Assembly (NCBI GenBank): GCA_963693365.1
Contig: CAVNZM010000006.1
Span: 1,426,001-1,490,000 of the forward strand
DNA length: 64,000 bases
DNA from: Amoebidium appalachense
Lineage: Eukaryota; Ichthyosporea
Reading direction: 5' to 3'
The notes beneath the pieces were generated by a model. The model was not told where the DNA came from and searched no databases. It saw nothing but the letters and a program-made list of their open reading frames with translations. Position numbers and translations under genes: made by a program. Positions 1 through 16,415 of this stretch are shown here, piece after piece (within the stretch, counting starts at the first letter, position 1; every line of letters starts with the position of its first letter).

Positions 1-1535
1 CTGGTTGGAGCCGGTGTATGGCTATGTGTTGCAATGGACACTGTAAACAATGATATACACGGCAATCGGTAAAGTGAGGTGTCAATCGATGGTCAAACAA
101 GCCTTATTGTAAAGTATCCTCACGGACACTTCAGTGTAAAATGTATGTGTATGAGTGTAAACGGGGTTCACTCTGAACTGGATTTCAGAGGATCGATGCG
201 TGCGTTTATATACGGATGGTCGACCCGGACAAGATTACTTGACCAATTACACAACTCCCTAGCCGACCAATCATATTACAGATTAGTACAGGGCTAGTAA
301 TTACTGTGTGTGACTACTTGGTCTCTTGCCGGTTCTAACACTCATATATAATCTTTACTGCTGCATGACTTATGACTTACACAGCCCCGAAATATACTCC
401 AAATAAACAGGTACCAGTACTTTTCCTGTTTATGACTTTGGTTACCAGTTACCTTTCGGAGTGCTGTCTCTCTCACATGTGTAACTGCAGGTTTACAACG
501 ACCACTCATTGCAGCTGGACTTTACCGGGATGCCCTCAACATGACTGGTCGAATATGAGACTCCCCAATCACTCACAACCTGCTTGTTAGTTATTCGTTC
601 TCTATGGCCGCAGCATTTACGTGTTCCAATCAACACAGAAGAGGCCATAAGTGTCCACTCACGCGAGTCTCACTGTAGTTCGTTTCCAAGTAACCGAACA
701 TATGTAATTGTATTTGATCATCCGATTGGAAAAGCAGATATAACATTTATGATTGGCTCATTCATCAGCAAACGCCGACATCTGACTGGATGAGCCGGCA
801 CCGACGAATTGTAAATAAAGCAAATAGATCTGAATAGATCTGAATCGATCGATTGACACGAATGCTCGCCGCGGAGACATAACACTTATTATATCCAAAA
901 TTCAATAGCGTTGGCTAATCCGCGGATTTGATAGGTCATAACTCGATAGCGGGGATACAATCGAAGGTAGCCCTACGTGTCGTAACGAGAAACTCTGCCA
1001 AGGGGTATTTATGATTGGTCCAGATCGAATCCGGTTCGATCCGATTAGCCATATAAGGAAACTGCAAAAAACCGTTTTTACGAAAGGTAGCCCTACGTCT
1101 TTCGACCCACAATGCAAGGGCCCCCTACGGGTACGGGGTCTAAATGTAATACATGCGAGCCAGTACATTGGATTATGTAAGATAAACACAACAATTTTGA
1201 ATAGCAGGTATGCCGCGAAACCAGAAAGGTTCGTAGAGTGAATAAGTTAAGAACTAGTAAAAATCATGGAAATAAGAAAGAAAACATAGAAGTTAGAAGA
1301 AAGAGACATATATATATCTATCTAGTGGTGCCGGGTGTAGAAGGTGTAGTGTGTGCGCGTATGTGAGAATCCGTTATGCATTTTGGAATGTGATCATGGC
1401 ATTGTGGAATGTTACCAAAGTGTAGTGAACGATCGCGATCGGAAAAATAGAGATGGAAACATGGTGAGAGAGAGAGAGAGAGAGAATGAGAGACTCGGGA
1501 AGAGAGAGAGACAGCAGAGAGAGTCGGAGGAAGAG

Positions 1536-1571
<36 letters not shown>

Positions 1572-2059
1572 AGAAGAAGAGTGAGAGAGGAGAGAGAGAC
1601 GGAGATATGTGTATGCACATGTGTGTGTGTATGCGTGTGTGTTTGACGGGGGAGGGGGGGTAGGGGATGGGGGGGGTATGGGTTGGGGGGGGGGGGGGGG
1701 GGGGGGAGGAGGCTACGTGTATGTTGTGTTTTGGGAGGAAGAGTTAGTGTTGATGTGAACGTGAGCACACAGGGGAGCCATGATCGAATACTAAATCTAT
1801 ATGTCGAAGTGTTTAGGCTATCCGGGAAACATAGGGAGAGAGAAAGAAATGTCAGTGGGAGAAGGTTGTTAGTTGATGTGACTGTATGATGGGTTTGGTG
1901 GTGGTGTGTGCGTAGGTATGTGTGACAGTATGTGTATTTGTGCGTGTGTGTGTGTGTGTGCATGTGTGTTTATATCAAACTGTGCGCCAAATGGGACGGG
2001 AGTGTGTTAAAGGGGGAGGGTTTGGTGTTGGTGTTGGTGTATGTGTAGGTATGTGGGAC

Positions 2060-2103
<44 letters not shown>

Positions 2104-2125
2104 GCGTGTGTGTGTGTGGTGTGTA

Positions 2126-2168
<43 letters not shown>

Positions 2169-3614
2169 GCGCCCAAGCGCCCGCGTGCGCGCGCGCGCGT
2201 GTGAGCATGCGAGCATGCGAGCGTGCGTGCATATGTGTGTGTGTGCGTGTGGGCGTGCGTACGTCCGCGCACGCGCGCGCGCGCGTGTGTGTGCGTGCAT
2301 GTGTGCGTACGTACGTGCGTGTGTGCTTGCCAGCGCCCTGTGAACAAATGTGCGTGCACGACGGATGAGTGTGTGTGTCTGCCATTGCGGACCGGGTATG
2401 GGAATGTGTGTGTGCGTGAGTGGGTGGGTCATCTTTCACTAACAAACTTCGGACAAAAACAGCAGCGTCTATAGCCAACATCCATGTCAGTACTGAGAGC
2501 TCCATTGACTGCCAACCCTGTTGCACAAAAAGACTCCAGTGGCACACAGAGAGCAAATTTTAATGCTCTCTTACCCGATGTCACCAAAATATATATGCTT
2601 AACAGTCTGTCAAGTCACCGATCTGTGCAGACTGGCCCTGCCAAAACTTCGTTATCGTGCAGCGCAGTTTGCACTATCCATCAAATTGTATTAATTGCTT
2701 GATGCCGTAGCTTAAAAACTTAACTCTATTTTGAACATATATATACTTCAACATTAGTGACCGCAATTGCTACAAAGTGATCGTGAGTACAAATAGTAAC
2801 AGCATAATGTGACCACAATTGCTACAAAGTGATCGAGAGTACAAATAGTAACTGCAATGTGATCAAGACTATTTGTCACAGTGGTTATAAAACTATGTCT
2901 AAGTTCAAGTTATGGAAAGGAGTTGTCGTATGAAAACTATCGCGGAGTTCACGGCATGATCAGAAATAAACGCGACATGCCTCAATTTTCAACACGTACT
3001 AATACTAGTTTATACTGTAAAAGGCATTTAATTAATATTGATGTACTCAGTGGATATCCCGCCCATCTGGCAGTAAACCACCTCGGGGTTGTGACAGTTG
3101 CCACAAACCCTCTTATACTTAAGTTAACTTAGTACGATTCACCAAGACATCAGTCATCAGTATTAACTATCCATTCATTTGCTATTAACCGTTCTTCAGA
3201 AAGGTAGCATAATATAGCCACACTATGCGCACACAGCACGGAACAGCCCCAGTCATCCTGCTGCTGTACCCATCAGCCAGCCCAATCCGTTGGCCCCCTC
3301 GAATAGTTGCTGAGCTGACACCTGTGATTGGGCGCAGGCCAGCACAAGTTGATGAACATTATGATGCAAGAGCCGAATCCTTGAACTGTCACATCTTTGT
3401 TTTTGCTGCCACGGTGCATCCCCCCCCACCCCCTCCCCCGCCCCCCCCCCCCCCCCCCAACCACCACCGCCAACATCACCACTTCATCCATTCACCCATC
3501 CCGTCCCCTTTTCCACCTTCATTCCTCCAGAGGTAATCCCTACCCCCCCCCCCCCCATCCCCCTGGCTTTCTTCAAAATTTTCTCATTGATGGTCTATTC
3601 ATGATTCCATTCCC

Positions 3615-3645
<31 letters not shown>

Positions 3646-3728
3646 ACCCCCACCCAAACACCGTCAGTTTTTCTTTTTCATCTTCTTTGCCTTTGCCTTT
3701 CTTTCTATAATTATTATAATTTTTTTTC

Positions 3729-3765
<37 letters not shown>

Positions 3766-4158
3766 GAGAGGGGGAGAGAGTAAGAGAGCGAGAGGGAGGG
3801 GAGGGGTGGGCAGGAGGGTTGGGGGAGGGGAGGGGGGGGGGGGTCTTGGTTCTAAGAAAGGGTATAGAAATTATTTGTGGACCAATGAAGTAGAATGTAC
3901 ACCGGAGGGCATACATACCCGGAAGGAGTGGTCTCCGTTCAGCTTGCCGGAGTAGGTGGTGGTCTCGAAGGGGCACGTGATGGTGCCTCATCCCAGCTGA
4001 CTCGTGGTGGAAGCTCGCAGCTCATTGGTGCCATTTGCCGTCACCTGATTGGTGGGAAGAGAGGGCTGAGTTGGTTTCTGCAGGCCGTGATACACCGATG
4101 TATCGGGTGGCGGGTGGACATCTTGTGTGCGACACCACTAACAACACCTATTTCCCAT

Positions 4159-4199
<41 letters not shown>

Positions 4200-4494
4200 A
4201 ACGCACACAGACACAGTCACACAGGCGCCGACACGCACACACGTCCACACCAGCAAACAAATAGACATAAAATAATAGAAAAACAAGGAAAGCAAAAAAA
4301 AAAAAAAATCGGAAATACAACTTTCATGCCGTCTGCACCTTTGGGCTGTGTGGCTACTTATATACTTGCCCCCTCTCCCCCCCCCCCCCTCCCCATCCTC
4401 CCCCCTCTCGTCACCCGTCATAAAACACACGCAAACACTAAAAAGTTTTTTCAGCCTCACTCCTTCCACATTTTTGGGGTGCACCAGGACATAC
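1..4494. other. No confident gene; simple repeats and possible 3' exons of the EGF gene
   Basis: Positions 1-1300 are ordinary-complexity DNA with only short chance frames. Positions 1470-2400 hold GA, poly-A, poly-G and GT/GC simple repeats. A short tandem duplication lies at 2757-2858. From 3420 to 4200 there are long C and G runs (3605-3645 C, 3731-3764 G, 4161-4197 C). The minus strand between about 3890 and 4140 has non-repetitive coding-like sequence, and so does about 3322-3405. Both could hold the missing 3' exons of the EGF gene, but no single splice chain was clearly best. Confidence 0.5.
2757..2858. repeat. Tandem duplication, two units of about 50 bp
   Basis: Two head-to-tail units begin at about 2757 and 2809. 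They share the core words CAATTGCTACAAAGTGATCG and GAGTACAAATAGTAAC with few differences. A degenerate third start (GTGATCAAGAC) follows. No coding role is seen. Confidence 0.8.
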
Positions 4495-8193
<3,699 letters not shown>

Positions 8194-9632
8194 CTGCAGA
8201 GAGGGATGAGACGAAGTCAAAAGACATTGACAAGATAAGGGAAAATGCGGAGGAAGGAACAGGAGATTTATTCCGTGCCTCCATAAGCGGTGTTACATAG
8301 CGCAACACAGGCGTGCACGTGTGTACTATAGTAGATGCTGTGTAGAAGCGTCTATTCACGACATACATGTGCACAATGTATGCATACAAAGCAATCAACT
8401 CAGATGGGAAGTAAGAAAGCAATTGTGTCTCACTTTCAGAAAAATGATGGTTTGAATGTATTCTAGGGAGCCAAACAAACGACACGAAGCTTTTCCCCGC
8501 ACGCCTATATATTTAGTTCTTTGGTCCGTGCAAGTGGCGAGGCTCGAGCTCCAGCTACATGTCGGACTCTTAAGCCACGTCTGACTCGGAGTGAGCGTTT
8601 TGGCCATGACCCGCATGGTGCTCCATACGTTTGAATCCTAACCGAGGTCTCCACCGGCCCCACATCATCCCTTTAATAAATCATCCGATGATACTGGACA
8701 TACATGCATGTACGTGCACGGTGGCACCGATGGCCCGCAAGCAGCTGCAGAGCCACGTGACAACCCGGATAAATGAACGGTGGCTGTTGACCCAGGTGAA
8801 CCTAATACTAATAAAAAAAAAGTCACCGTAACGGTCGAACTCTGTAACAGTTCCGTGTGCATGGCAGCTATCGGTTGTGTTTGTCTGTCTCAAATTTTAT
8901 AGTCACTTGCAGTCAATAATCTTTGAGATATATCATAATCAGTATGCTCGGAGAACTGCGCATAGAGTCTAATACCTTATTTGAAAGTAACAGTGTCACT
9001 GGGCCTGACAGTCACGTTGTTGTTGAAAAAGTTTAGTGTGCCACGGCCGCGGTGTGCAGCTTGAGGTTGCATGCCACATACAGGCAGACTCCATATACAG
9101 AGCATTCCATCAGAATCAGGTCAATAGAGACCCTAAAGCACACGAGTACTCGGTCTGCAGCTGGCCGCACAACCGTTACGTGAGTCTGTCCACATACACA
9201 TGCACAGGCCGCAAACAAACACACACGGACACACACGAACTTCAACACACACAGACACGTGATTGGCTACCTAAGCCTCCTCTTCGAGAAGCCCGTATTT
9301 GAAATGGGGCCGGACCTATTACAACAATAATAGGAGCAACTAGTCACGACACTATGTCGCCTCGAGTCCTGCCCTTGAAAAACAGAAGAGTAAGTTTCTT
9401 CTTACTCAGCCACTGGAAGGCGTCAGTGGCTTCAGATTGAGTATGCGTTAAGGCGCGCAGTGTAAGACTTTGCCTGTGAGTCCCAGATATCATGCTCATG
9501 GCACCATTTATTGAAATTCATGGTCTACAGGCATGGACGCTGGCCTCCCGAGAGGTCATGTGGATAAGTCAGAGACGTGTGTATGAAAGTTGTTTGCCAC
9601 ATTGGCAGGTTGTCGGAACACCGTGGCACCGC

Positions 9633-9679
9633 TAGCCTACCCAGCTACGTCAGCAGGCCCAGGCCGGGGGTTCGATGCC
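9633..9679 (+). other. tRNA-like internal promoter boxes (possible tRNA-derived repeat)
   Basis: GGTTCGATGCC at 9669-9679 fits the Pol III B-box consensus GGTTCGANNCC exactly. TAGCCTACCCAG at 9633-9644 resembles an A box with mismatches. The start-to-start spacing is 36 nt, shorter than in a true tRNA gene. No acceptor-stem pairing was found, so a functional tRNA is unlikely; a tRNA-derived SINE fragment is possible. A C run follows immediately at 9680. Confidence 0.35.
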
Positions 9680-9910
9680 CCCCCCCCCCCCCCCCCCCCC
9701 CTTTTAATTCGTGGCCTTTGACAATGTGCCTTTTCTCCAACACCGGGTTACCCCCACCCCTCCTCCTGCAAGTGGCACCTGTTTACTCACGTAACCATTT
9801 GCCAACCGAACCAACTGCCACTGCGGCGCTTACACACGAATCTCACCACCCCATCACACCCTGGTCCCAACGATTACCCTCCACCCACGCTGGCAGCCCC
9901 TCCCCCCTTC

Positions 9911-9946
<36 letters not shown>

Positions 9947-10789
9947 TGCGCGTTCCACACAAACACGCACACAAACCGTCACACACAGACACACACAAAC
10001 ACACGCACGTACCTTTCGCATAGTGCGCGGCATATGCCCGATAGCTAAAGCTGAGCCATCGCCGGATATGCCGCCATTTTTTTGAGTGCACAATCCAGGC
10101 TGCCTAACTTCAGGAGCTTGATGGCTGGGTCATTTCTGGGCCACTGATATCGCCCCTGTACCTTGTCCTGCTGTACAGAGTGGAAAATAAATACTGGGAA
10201 AGAGAAAACAAAGGCAAAGCGGCTTACAACCGGAAAATGGGGGGCTATGTGTGCGTGGGGGAAGGGGGAGGCCCCGGGGGGCCTGGGGAATGGCTTTGAA
10301 AATGAACCAATTGTTTCACTCAAAACATGACACACGCACAAACGCCGCGTGACGTGAATGCTATGTGACATGCGCATACACACGCACACACAAACATCCC
10401 CCCCCCCCCCCCCCCCCCTTCCCTCCCACTCTCCCCCCCGGGCCAGTCCCCTGCTGTGTGTGTGTGTGTGTGTGTGTAAGGTTGTGTATGTGTGCACACG
10501 TGTGTGTACTTGTACAGTGTGTATGTGTGTGTGTCTGTGTGTGTGTCTGACGGTTTAAACTTTGCCAACTTGATGTGTCTGTGTGTGTCTGTGTGCGTGC
10601 GTGCACGTGTGTGTGCATGCATAGTGTGTACGTTTATGTGTGTGTGTGCACGCATGTATGCACGAAGGAACTCAAAAGGAACCGTGAACGAATCACTCTG
10701 CATAGACAGAGGAAATTGTGAGAGTAATTGCAGGTTGTGGTGGTCACGTGCATGTGTTGGTATTGGGGGCTCAGTGATGTACCGTGAAC

Positions 10790-10876
10790 GGGAGGGAGGG
10801 GGGACGGGGAGAGGGGGAGGGGGGAGGAGGGGTTGAGAGGCCCGGGGGGAGAAGGGGGGAGGGGGGGGGGGGGGGA

Positions 10877-10908
<32 letters not shown>

Positions 10909-11130
10909 AGATCGCATGACTTATTTTTTAAGGTTCAGAAATCTTGATACAAGGCATGATGATGCAGGACCGGATACTCGTGTCAAGGTGTGTGTGTGTG
11001 TTGGGGGGAGGGAGAGGGGGGGAGGGGGGAGGGGGAGGGGGGGGGGGGGGGGGGGAGACTGGGTGCGGAGGGTGGAATAGGGGACGACGGCAGCGGCAGC
11101 GGCGGGCGGGGGGGGGGGGGGGGGGAGAAG
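10790..11130. repeat. G-rich low-complexity block
   Basis: G homopolymers and GGGGA/GGGAG repeats occupy most of this stretch, with one mixed segment at 10910-10990. Long open frames of Gly, Arg and Pro here are artefacts of the composition. Confidence 0.9.
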
Positions 11131-11901
11131 GGTTGCAGAAATTCAACCATCCTCTTTGAAAAAAGGGTGTGGTGGTAGAAGAATGCAGACATGAATAGGT
11201 TCGATGGGACCAAGAGGGAGGGGGGAAAGGGGGGAAGGAACTCGTGCTAAGCAACGGATCAACGGTTGATAGTGGAAGTGAGGGAGGCGGGGACGGTGGG
11301 GGGGCAGAAGAGGGAACGGTTCAACGGTGTCATTTGTTTGATTCAATGATCGCTGGGGGAGGGAGGGGCCTATGACTTTTCTTTGTTAAAGAAAAAAAAA
11401 TTAGGAGAGTGGAAGGGGGGGGGGGGGGGGGATTAGAGCGCAATACACGGTACCCAGGGTATGAAAAATGGCATTACATATATTAAGCAACACAGGTTCA
11501 TGCACTGGGCAGTGCATGTGCATGGGTACACACAGGGGCACAAACTTTGTAACACACTCATGCGTACCTGAAAACCATTAAACAATCACGCGCATGCACA
11601 GGCACATGTGCATTCGGATATACACATACATGATATGACTAAAAAAAAAAAAAAAAGGAATATACATACCGACACAAACGGTACATACACCAGAGGAAAC
11701 ACTGGAAACAAAACCAATGAAAAAGAAGAAAGACTCAGAGAAGAGAAAAAAAAGAATGAAGGAAGGCGGGAGAGGAGGGGAAGGTGAACACGCGCTAGAA
11801 AGAGCAAGAGAGACGAAAGGAAGGGGGAGGGGAAGGGGAGGGGAGGGAGAGGCGGTGTGAAAAGGAGGGGGGAAGGGGACCAGGAGAGGGGGGGGGGGGG
11901 G

Positions 11902-11987
11902 GTTTAATTGCGGAACACGGTACGAAGTACGCATACACGATGAGAAGCATGGTACAGGACACACGCAAAGGCAAACATTCAAGTATA
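11902..11987 (-). repeat. Dispersed C-tail repeat, minus-strand fragment
   Basis: The reverse complement matches the end region of the family at 24694-24895 and 61806-62281. It includes the words TGCCTTTGC, CATGCTTCTCATCGTGTATG and CTTCGTACCGTGTTCCGC, and runs into a C tract (a G run on the plus strand at 11889-11901). A more decayed relative may lie at 11430-11457. Confidence 0.8.
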
Positions 11988-12046
11988 GAGGGGGGGGGGG
12001 GGGGGGGGGGGAGAAGGAGGGGGAGGAGGGGGGGGAGGGGAAGAGG

Positions 12047-12054
<8 letters not shown>

Positions 12055-12107
<53 letters not shown>

Positions 12108-12230
12108 CAATAAAGAGAGAGAGGGAGAGAAAGGGGGAGAGAGGGAGAGAGAGGGAGATAGGGAAAAAAATGCGAGAGAGAAAGGGAGAGACATGGAGAC
12201 ACACACACAGAGAGAGAGAGAGATAGACTC

Positions 12231-12266
<36 letters not shown>

Positions 12267-12336
12267 CGGGGGGGGGGGGGGGGGGGGGGGAAGGATAGAG
12301 AGAGAGAGAGATAGTGTGTGTGTCTGTGTGTGTGTG

Positions 12337-12428
<92 letters not shown>

Positions 12429-12480
12429 GAGAGAGAGAGAGAGCGAGAGAGAGAAGGGGGGGGGGGGGGGGGGAAAGGGA
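12055..12480. repeat. Composite (GA)n, (GT)n and poly-G block
   Basis: GA repeats (12055-12101, 12209-12264), a GT run (12340-12397) and poly-G runs (12268-12290, 12398-12427) abut one another. The long Ser/Leu/Pro-rich minus-strand frame across 11578-12681 is made of these repeats and is not a gene. Confidence 0.95.
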
Positions 12481-12499
12481 GGGAGGGAGTGAGGAAAGA

Positions 12500-12921
12500 G
12501 GGAGGTAGCCTAAGAGGGCGCAAGGGAGAGGGGGGAGGGGGGGGGGGGTGGGAGGGACGGATGTGTGCATGGTTGTCAGTGTGGCATGCTTCATGACCTT
12601 CACATTATCACACAGTGGCGAGTTACCTGGTGGTAGCACTGCCATATTAGCCACGTCATTTGCCACATGTTGTTGCTGCATGTGCGGTTGGGTGCACTAA
12701 GAAAATGTGCCCACAACGTGTGATGTCATATAACTCGTCTATTACGTAGGTGCATCCGCACATCCATGGCCATATAATTTGGAGCAGCCTGCGGAATCAA
12801 GTATTAGACTCGCATGCCGTACTACACACACCCCCGTACAAGCACCCCCACGTGCCACGGCAGGTGCAAAGCCACCCAGAAGAGAGAGAGAGAAAGATAG
12901 AAAGAAAGAGAAAAGAGAGAG

Positions 12922-12966
<45 letters not shown>

Positions 12967-14561
12967 TGTAGAGAGGCTGGAGGGAGAGACGGACACATGC
13001 ATGCACACACAGGTAGTGACAGAACCAGAATATGCCAAAGTTTGGAAACAGTGGTTATGAGCTCGAGCATGGACATGTTGTCTCTCTTGTAGCGGAAAAC
13101 CTGTCATGTTGAACAAGAGTGCATATAGACCAGCATGCATACATACCTACCGCGCGCAGACATATACATACACACTTTCCACGTGTGCTTAGCACGCGCG
13201 GAAGCACGGACGCACGGACGCACACGCGCACGCACCCACACACGCATGCACGCACAGACGCACGCACACACACACGCTCGCACGCACACATGCACGCACG
13301 CAAGCACACACGCAAGCACGCACACACGCACAGCTCGCAAGCACGTACGCACGACTGGCACACACACATATACGCGCGGCAGCAGCCGGAGTGTGCAAAC
13401 TACACCTGGCTAGTATGGCTGCTACTGTTATTAGCGCCAGTGACACACAAAACTTGCTGCCTTGGCCACCGTTGTTACTCACTCACTAGACATAGCCAAA
13501 GCTTTCTCGAAACACACTAGGCACAGTAAGAAAAACAGGCTGAAGTGTACCCCCAGAGTGCACCCTGGTGTGTGAATGCAGCATAGCACATCTGAACCCT
13601 TTAACCCACCTATAGCATACGCCTGCAGAAAGATAGCAAAGGTTCTGCACTGCGCAAACACTCCCGCTTTCCATTTGTACAGATCACATGCACCCGTGAC
13701 CTGAGGAGCATCCAATTCCAAGTGCGCTTGCACAGGCGCTCACAGGCACTCATGTAGGTGAGTACACGTACGCGTGCGCGTGCGCGTGCGCGTACACATG
13801 GACTCACACATGCATGCAGAGAAATTCAAAAAATAAAACGCAATCCTCGAGCACACAGACACGATCATCCAGCAGGAAAATACATATCATATGATGTGCG
13901 ATCACACAATGGGTATACCACACGTAGTTGTGCTTACCTGTTTACTTAACATATGTAACAGCAGTACCAAGCCAGTCTGGAAGGATTTCTATCCCAGGAT
14001 GGGTGGGTATCATCACAGCTCGTTTAACTTGAAACATCGGATGCCGAGGCCGTGTGCAGAAACCGTTAGAGCCTCTTTATATATCGGGTGAATATGGTGG
14101 GTGGAAGTTTAATGTGAAAAAGAGTACCGGAAAATGAGAAGGTTTATAGTGCCTAGTGTGTGCCCGTAACGGTCTATAGTATCCCCAGTACTATATGGAG
14201 GGGGGGGGGAGGGGGGGGGGGGGGGGGGGGGGGGGGAACATCGTATTAAATAGCGTGCATTGCATGTGCATACGGTATATGCTGCTATCGTTTGAACTGA
14301 TACGTCGTGAGATTCAAAATACGGTATACAGACACATACGCCTATGCATACATATGCCTGGATGCAAGCACTACATATGCAAGCTGTTTCACTGGCATGT
14401 GCCGTTTGCCCAACATGACGCCTCAGCCTCGATAAGTCTCCCGCTACGTACTGGGCCCCGCGAACGTGGGTGGCTCAGTGACGTCATAAGTTTTCTTTCC
14501 AGATCACAGATATAAGGGGGTCTTTAGGTGAAAATCAAGAAGAAAAAATTTTTTTTTTTTT
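12500..14561. other. Intergenic region, no gene recognised
   Basis: It contains a poly-G run (12923-12965), an imperfect CA/CG-rich stretch (13190-13340) and poly-G at 14199-14236. The rest is ordinary-complexity sequence with only short chance frames. No splice-consistent chain of exons was seen on either strand. Confidence 0.5.
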
Positions 14562-14986
14562 CTTTTGACTGGATTTATTCGACGGAAAGATATGCAAGTA
14601 TGCACGGCATACTGAGAAGACAATAAAAACTTCACGAGTTATCCAGTAACAAGTGCATACTGAGATACCCGAACACTGTGTGAAAATCATATAAATACTC
14701 AATGTGACGACCAACAGAATTCAACAAAAAGTCTAAAGTGTTCACATTGCCAGCTAGTGTAGCAGATACCCGGAGGGAAAGAGGTAAAACGCGACATAAA
14801 AATTCACACCTTATCAACATGCTTGCGATTAAAAAGGTCAGCACAAAAGTGGCACCAGCGGCGATGAAAACAAGAATTACAGCGCCACTGCACAACTTCC
14901 CAGACAATATCAACATCAGAGCACCATACAGACTTATCTACTAGGGTGGTATCCATACGTACAGCAGGAGAAATGTATCCTGCCAA
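14562..14986 (-). repeat. Left arm of a 425-bp inverted repeat
   Basis: This arm pairs with 15433-15856 over its whole length at high identity. Read on the minus strand (outward), it contains an open frame of 94 codons (14916-14632) with a hydrophobic segment. It ends with AATAAA in the context TCGAATAAATCCAGTCAAAAG, followed by an A-rich stretch (poly-T on the plus strand at 14549-14561). Relative to the right arm it has about 15 extra bases in the frame. Confidence 0.9.
14632..14916 (-). pseudogene. Outward-facing 94-codon frame in the inverted repeat, possibly a small membrane protein or retroposed fragment
   Basis: The frame begins MLILSGKLCSG and contains the hydrophobic stretch AVILVFIAAGATFVLTFLIA. 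The right arm has the equivalent 89-codon frame, lacking five residues near the end of that stretch. Keeping the frame across a 15-nt indel is compatible with coding but also with recent duplication. Most visible differences change amino acids, which does not suggest purifying selection. No family was recognised. A downstream AATAAA and A-rich tail suggest a transcript 3' end. Confidence 0.3.
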
Positions 14987-15432
14987 GAAAATTCAGTCAA
15001 AAGAACTTGAAATTGATTTGTTGAAATATAGTCGACACCTCGAGTTCGTAACCTGGCCGGCGGCCACAAGCGGTTCGAGGATGTATTTTCATACAATGTT
15101 CAAGTGTCTTTTATATGCCATTTCTTTTGTTTATTTATCTTTCTCGCCCTGCATGCTTACACCTCTATGATATGAGGCTCTACAGTATCGGTTGAATAAA
15201 TGCAGTCGACTTCAGAAGTAGTGATTCAAGAATTTTAACCTGATTCTTCCTCTCGCTATCTCACTCCCTCTTTCTTTTCTCTTCCTGTTTTTTTTCTGCC
15301 TTTTCGCGTTATTACCATACGCAGTATAAGTTTCTTTCTCGTTCTGATAGAGAAATCAAAGGTAAAACTCAGTCGGCATGTGTTATGTTCCTCAGGCAAC
15401 ACCGTACTGATCATTATCGCTTTTTGGGAGCT

Positions 15433-15856
15433 TTGGCAGGATATATTTCTCCTGCTGTACGTATGGATACCACCCTAGTAGATAAGTCTGTATGGTGCTC
15501 TGATGTTGATATTGCCTGGGAAGTTGTGCAGTGGCGTTGTAATTTTTGTTTTCATCGCCGCTGGTGCCACTTTTGTGCTGAACCATGTTGATAGGTGTGA
15601 GTTTTTATGTCGCGTTTTACCTCTTTCCCTACGGGTGTCTGCTACACTGGCTGGCAATGTGATCACTTTTGACTTTTTGTTGAACTCTGTTGGTCGTCAC
15701 ATTGAGTATTTATATGATTTTCACACAGTGTTCAGGTATCTCAGTATGCATTTGTTACTGGATAACCCGTGAAGTAAAAGAAAAAGTTTTTTTATTGTCT
15801 TCTCAGTATGCCGTGCATACTTGCATATCTTTCCGTCGAATAAATCCAGTCAAAAG
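15433..15856 (+). repeat. Right arm of the 425-bp inverted repeat
   Basis: This arm is the reverse complement of 14562-14986, with scattered substitutions and a 15-nt in-frame difference. Read on the plus strand it carries the matching frame of 89 codons (15503-15772), then AATAAA at 15839-15844 and an A-rich tail (15859-15880). The arms are separated by 446 bp (14987-15432), and both read outward. Confidence 0.9.
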
Positions 15857-16415
15857 GGAAAAAAAATAAATAAATAAAGAAAATTCAAGGAATCAACTCA
15901 AATTACTCAATCAAGACAATTTTGACCTGCTCAAAAACCCCCTCTTGTCACAGGGCGGCGATCTGCAAAATATTTAAGCCAAATATGGCCAATACGCAAA
16001 GCCGATCTAGCCTTATTTAGTAACCACAACAAATAACACGTGTGCTACGTTGATATCATGTACATGTGAGTGGTGACAAGTTACTACTGACTGACTGAAA
16101 TCAGTCGCCTGTCCGCCCGGGATAGCTTGTATTCCGGATCCAGCATGCACCAGAACCCTTCTACATAGACATTAGCAATCAGTTGCGGCGCTGGGGTATA
16201 ATAAGCTCCCACAGACAGGCCCATGGACAGCATACTTCCCAATCGCCAAAGTTTAACTTAAAAATTTTCCTGCGAACACCAGCTGAGACAGAGTGAAAGC
16301 ATTTTGGAAAAGTAACCGAAAACATGTGAAAGCAGCTTGGAAAGATAACTAAACCAAGTCTGAATAGTGGCAACATAGTTTCTTTATATCTTTCATAGAT
16401 CCCTTTCTCAAAAGT

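Larger units (their letters stand above)
8194..11429. other. Gene-poor region with simple repeats; 5' part of EGF gene not identified
   Basis: At least one 5' exon of the EGF gene should lie on the minus strand here or beyond, because exon 8193 needs one base from upstream. No cysteine-rich or clear signal-peptide exon stands out. Positions 8200-9600 are ordinary-complexity DNA. A tRNA-like segment lies at about 9633-9679. C runs occur at 9680-9701 and 9914-9946, GT/CA runs at 9960-10010 and 10450-10660, and dense G-rich repeats at 10790-11130. Confidence 0.5.

Noticed and set aside
8530-8650. tRNA-like words (TGGCTTAAGAG, GAGCTCGAGCC) on the minus strand
   Set aside because: Box spacing is too short (about 27 nt) and no cloverleaf stems pair.
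9033-9248. Cys/Val-rich minus-strand frame that could be a signal peptide for the EGF protein
   Set aside because: Its start is CA-repeat translation (VCVRVC, ACACVC) and no splice phase links it to exon 8193.
11578-12681. Open frame of 367 codons on the minus strand
   Set aside because: It is built from GA, GT and G repeats read as Ser/Leu/Pro/His. There is no domain and no splice context.
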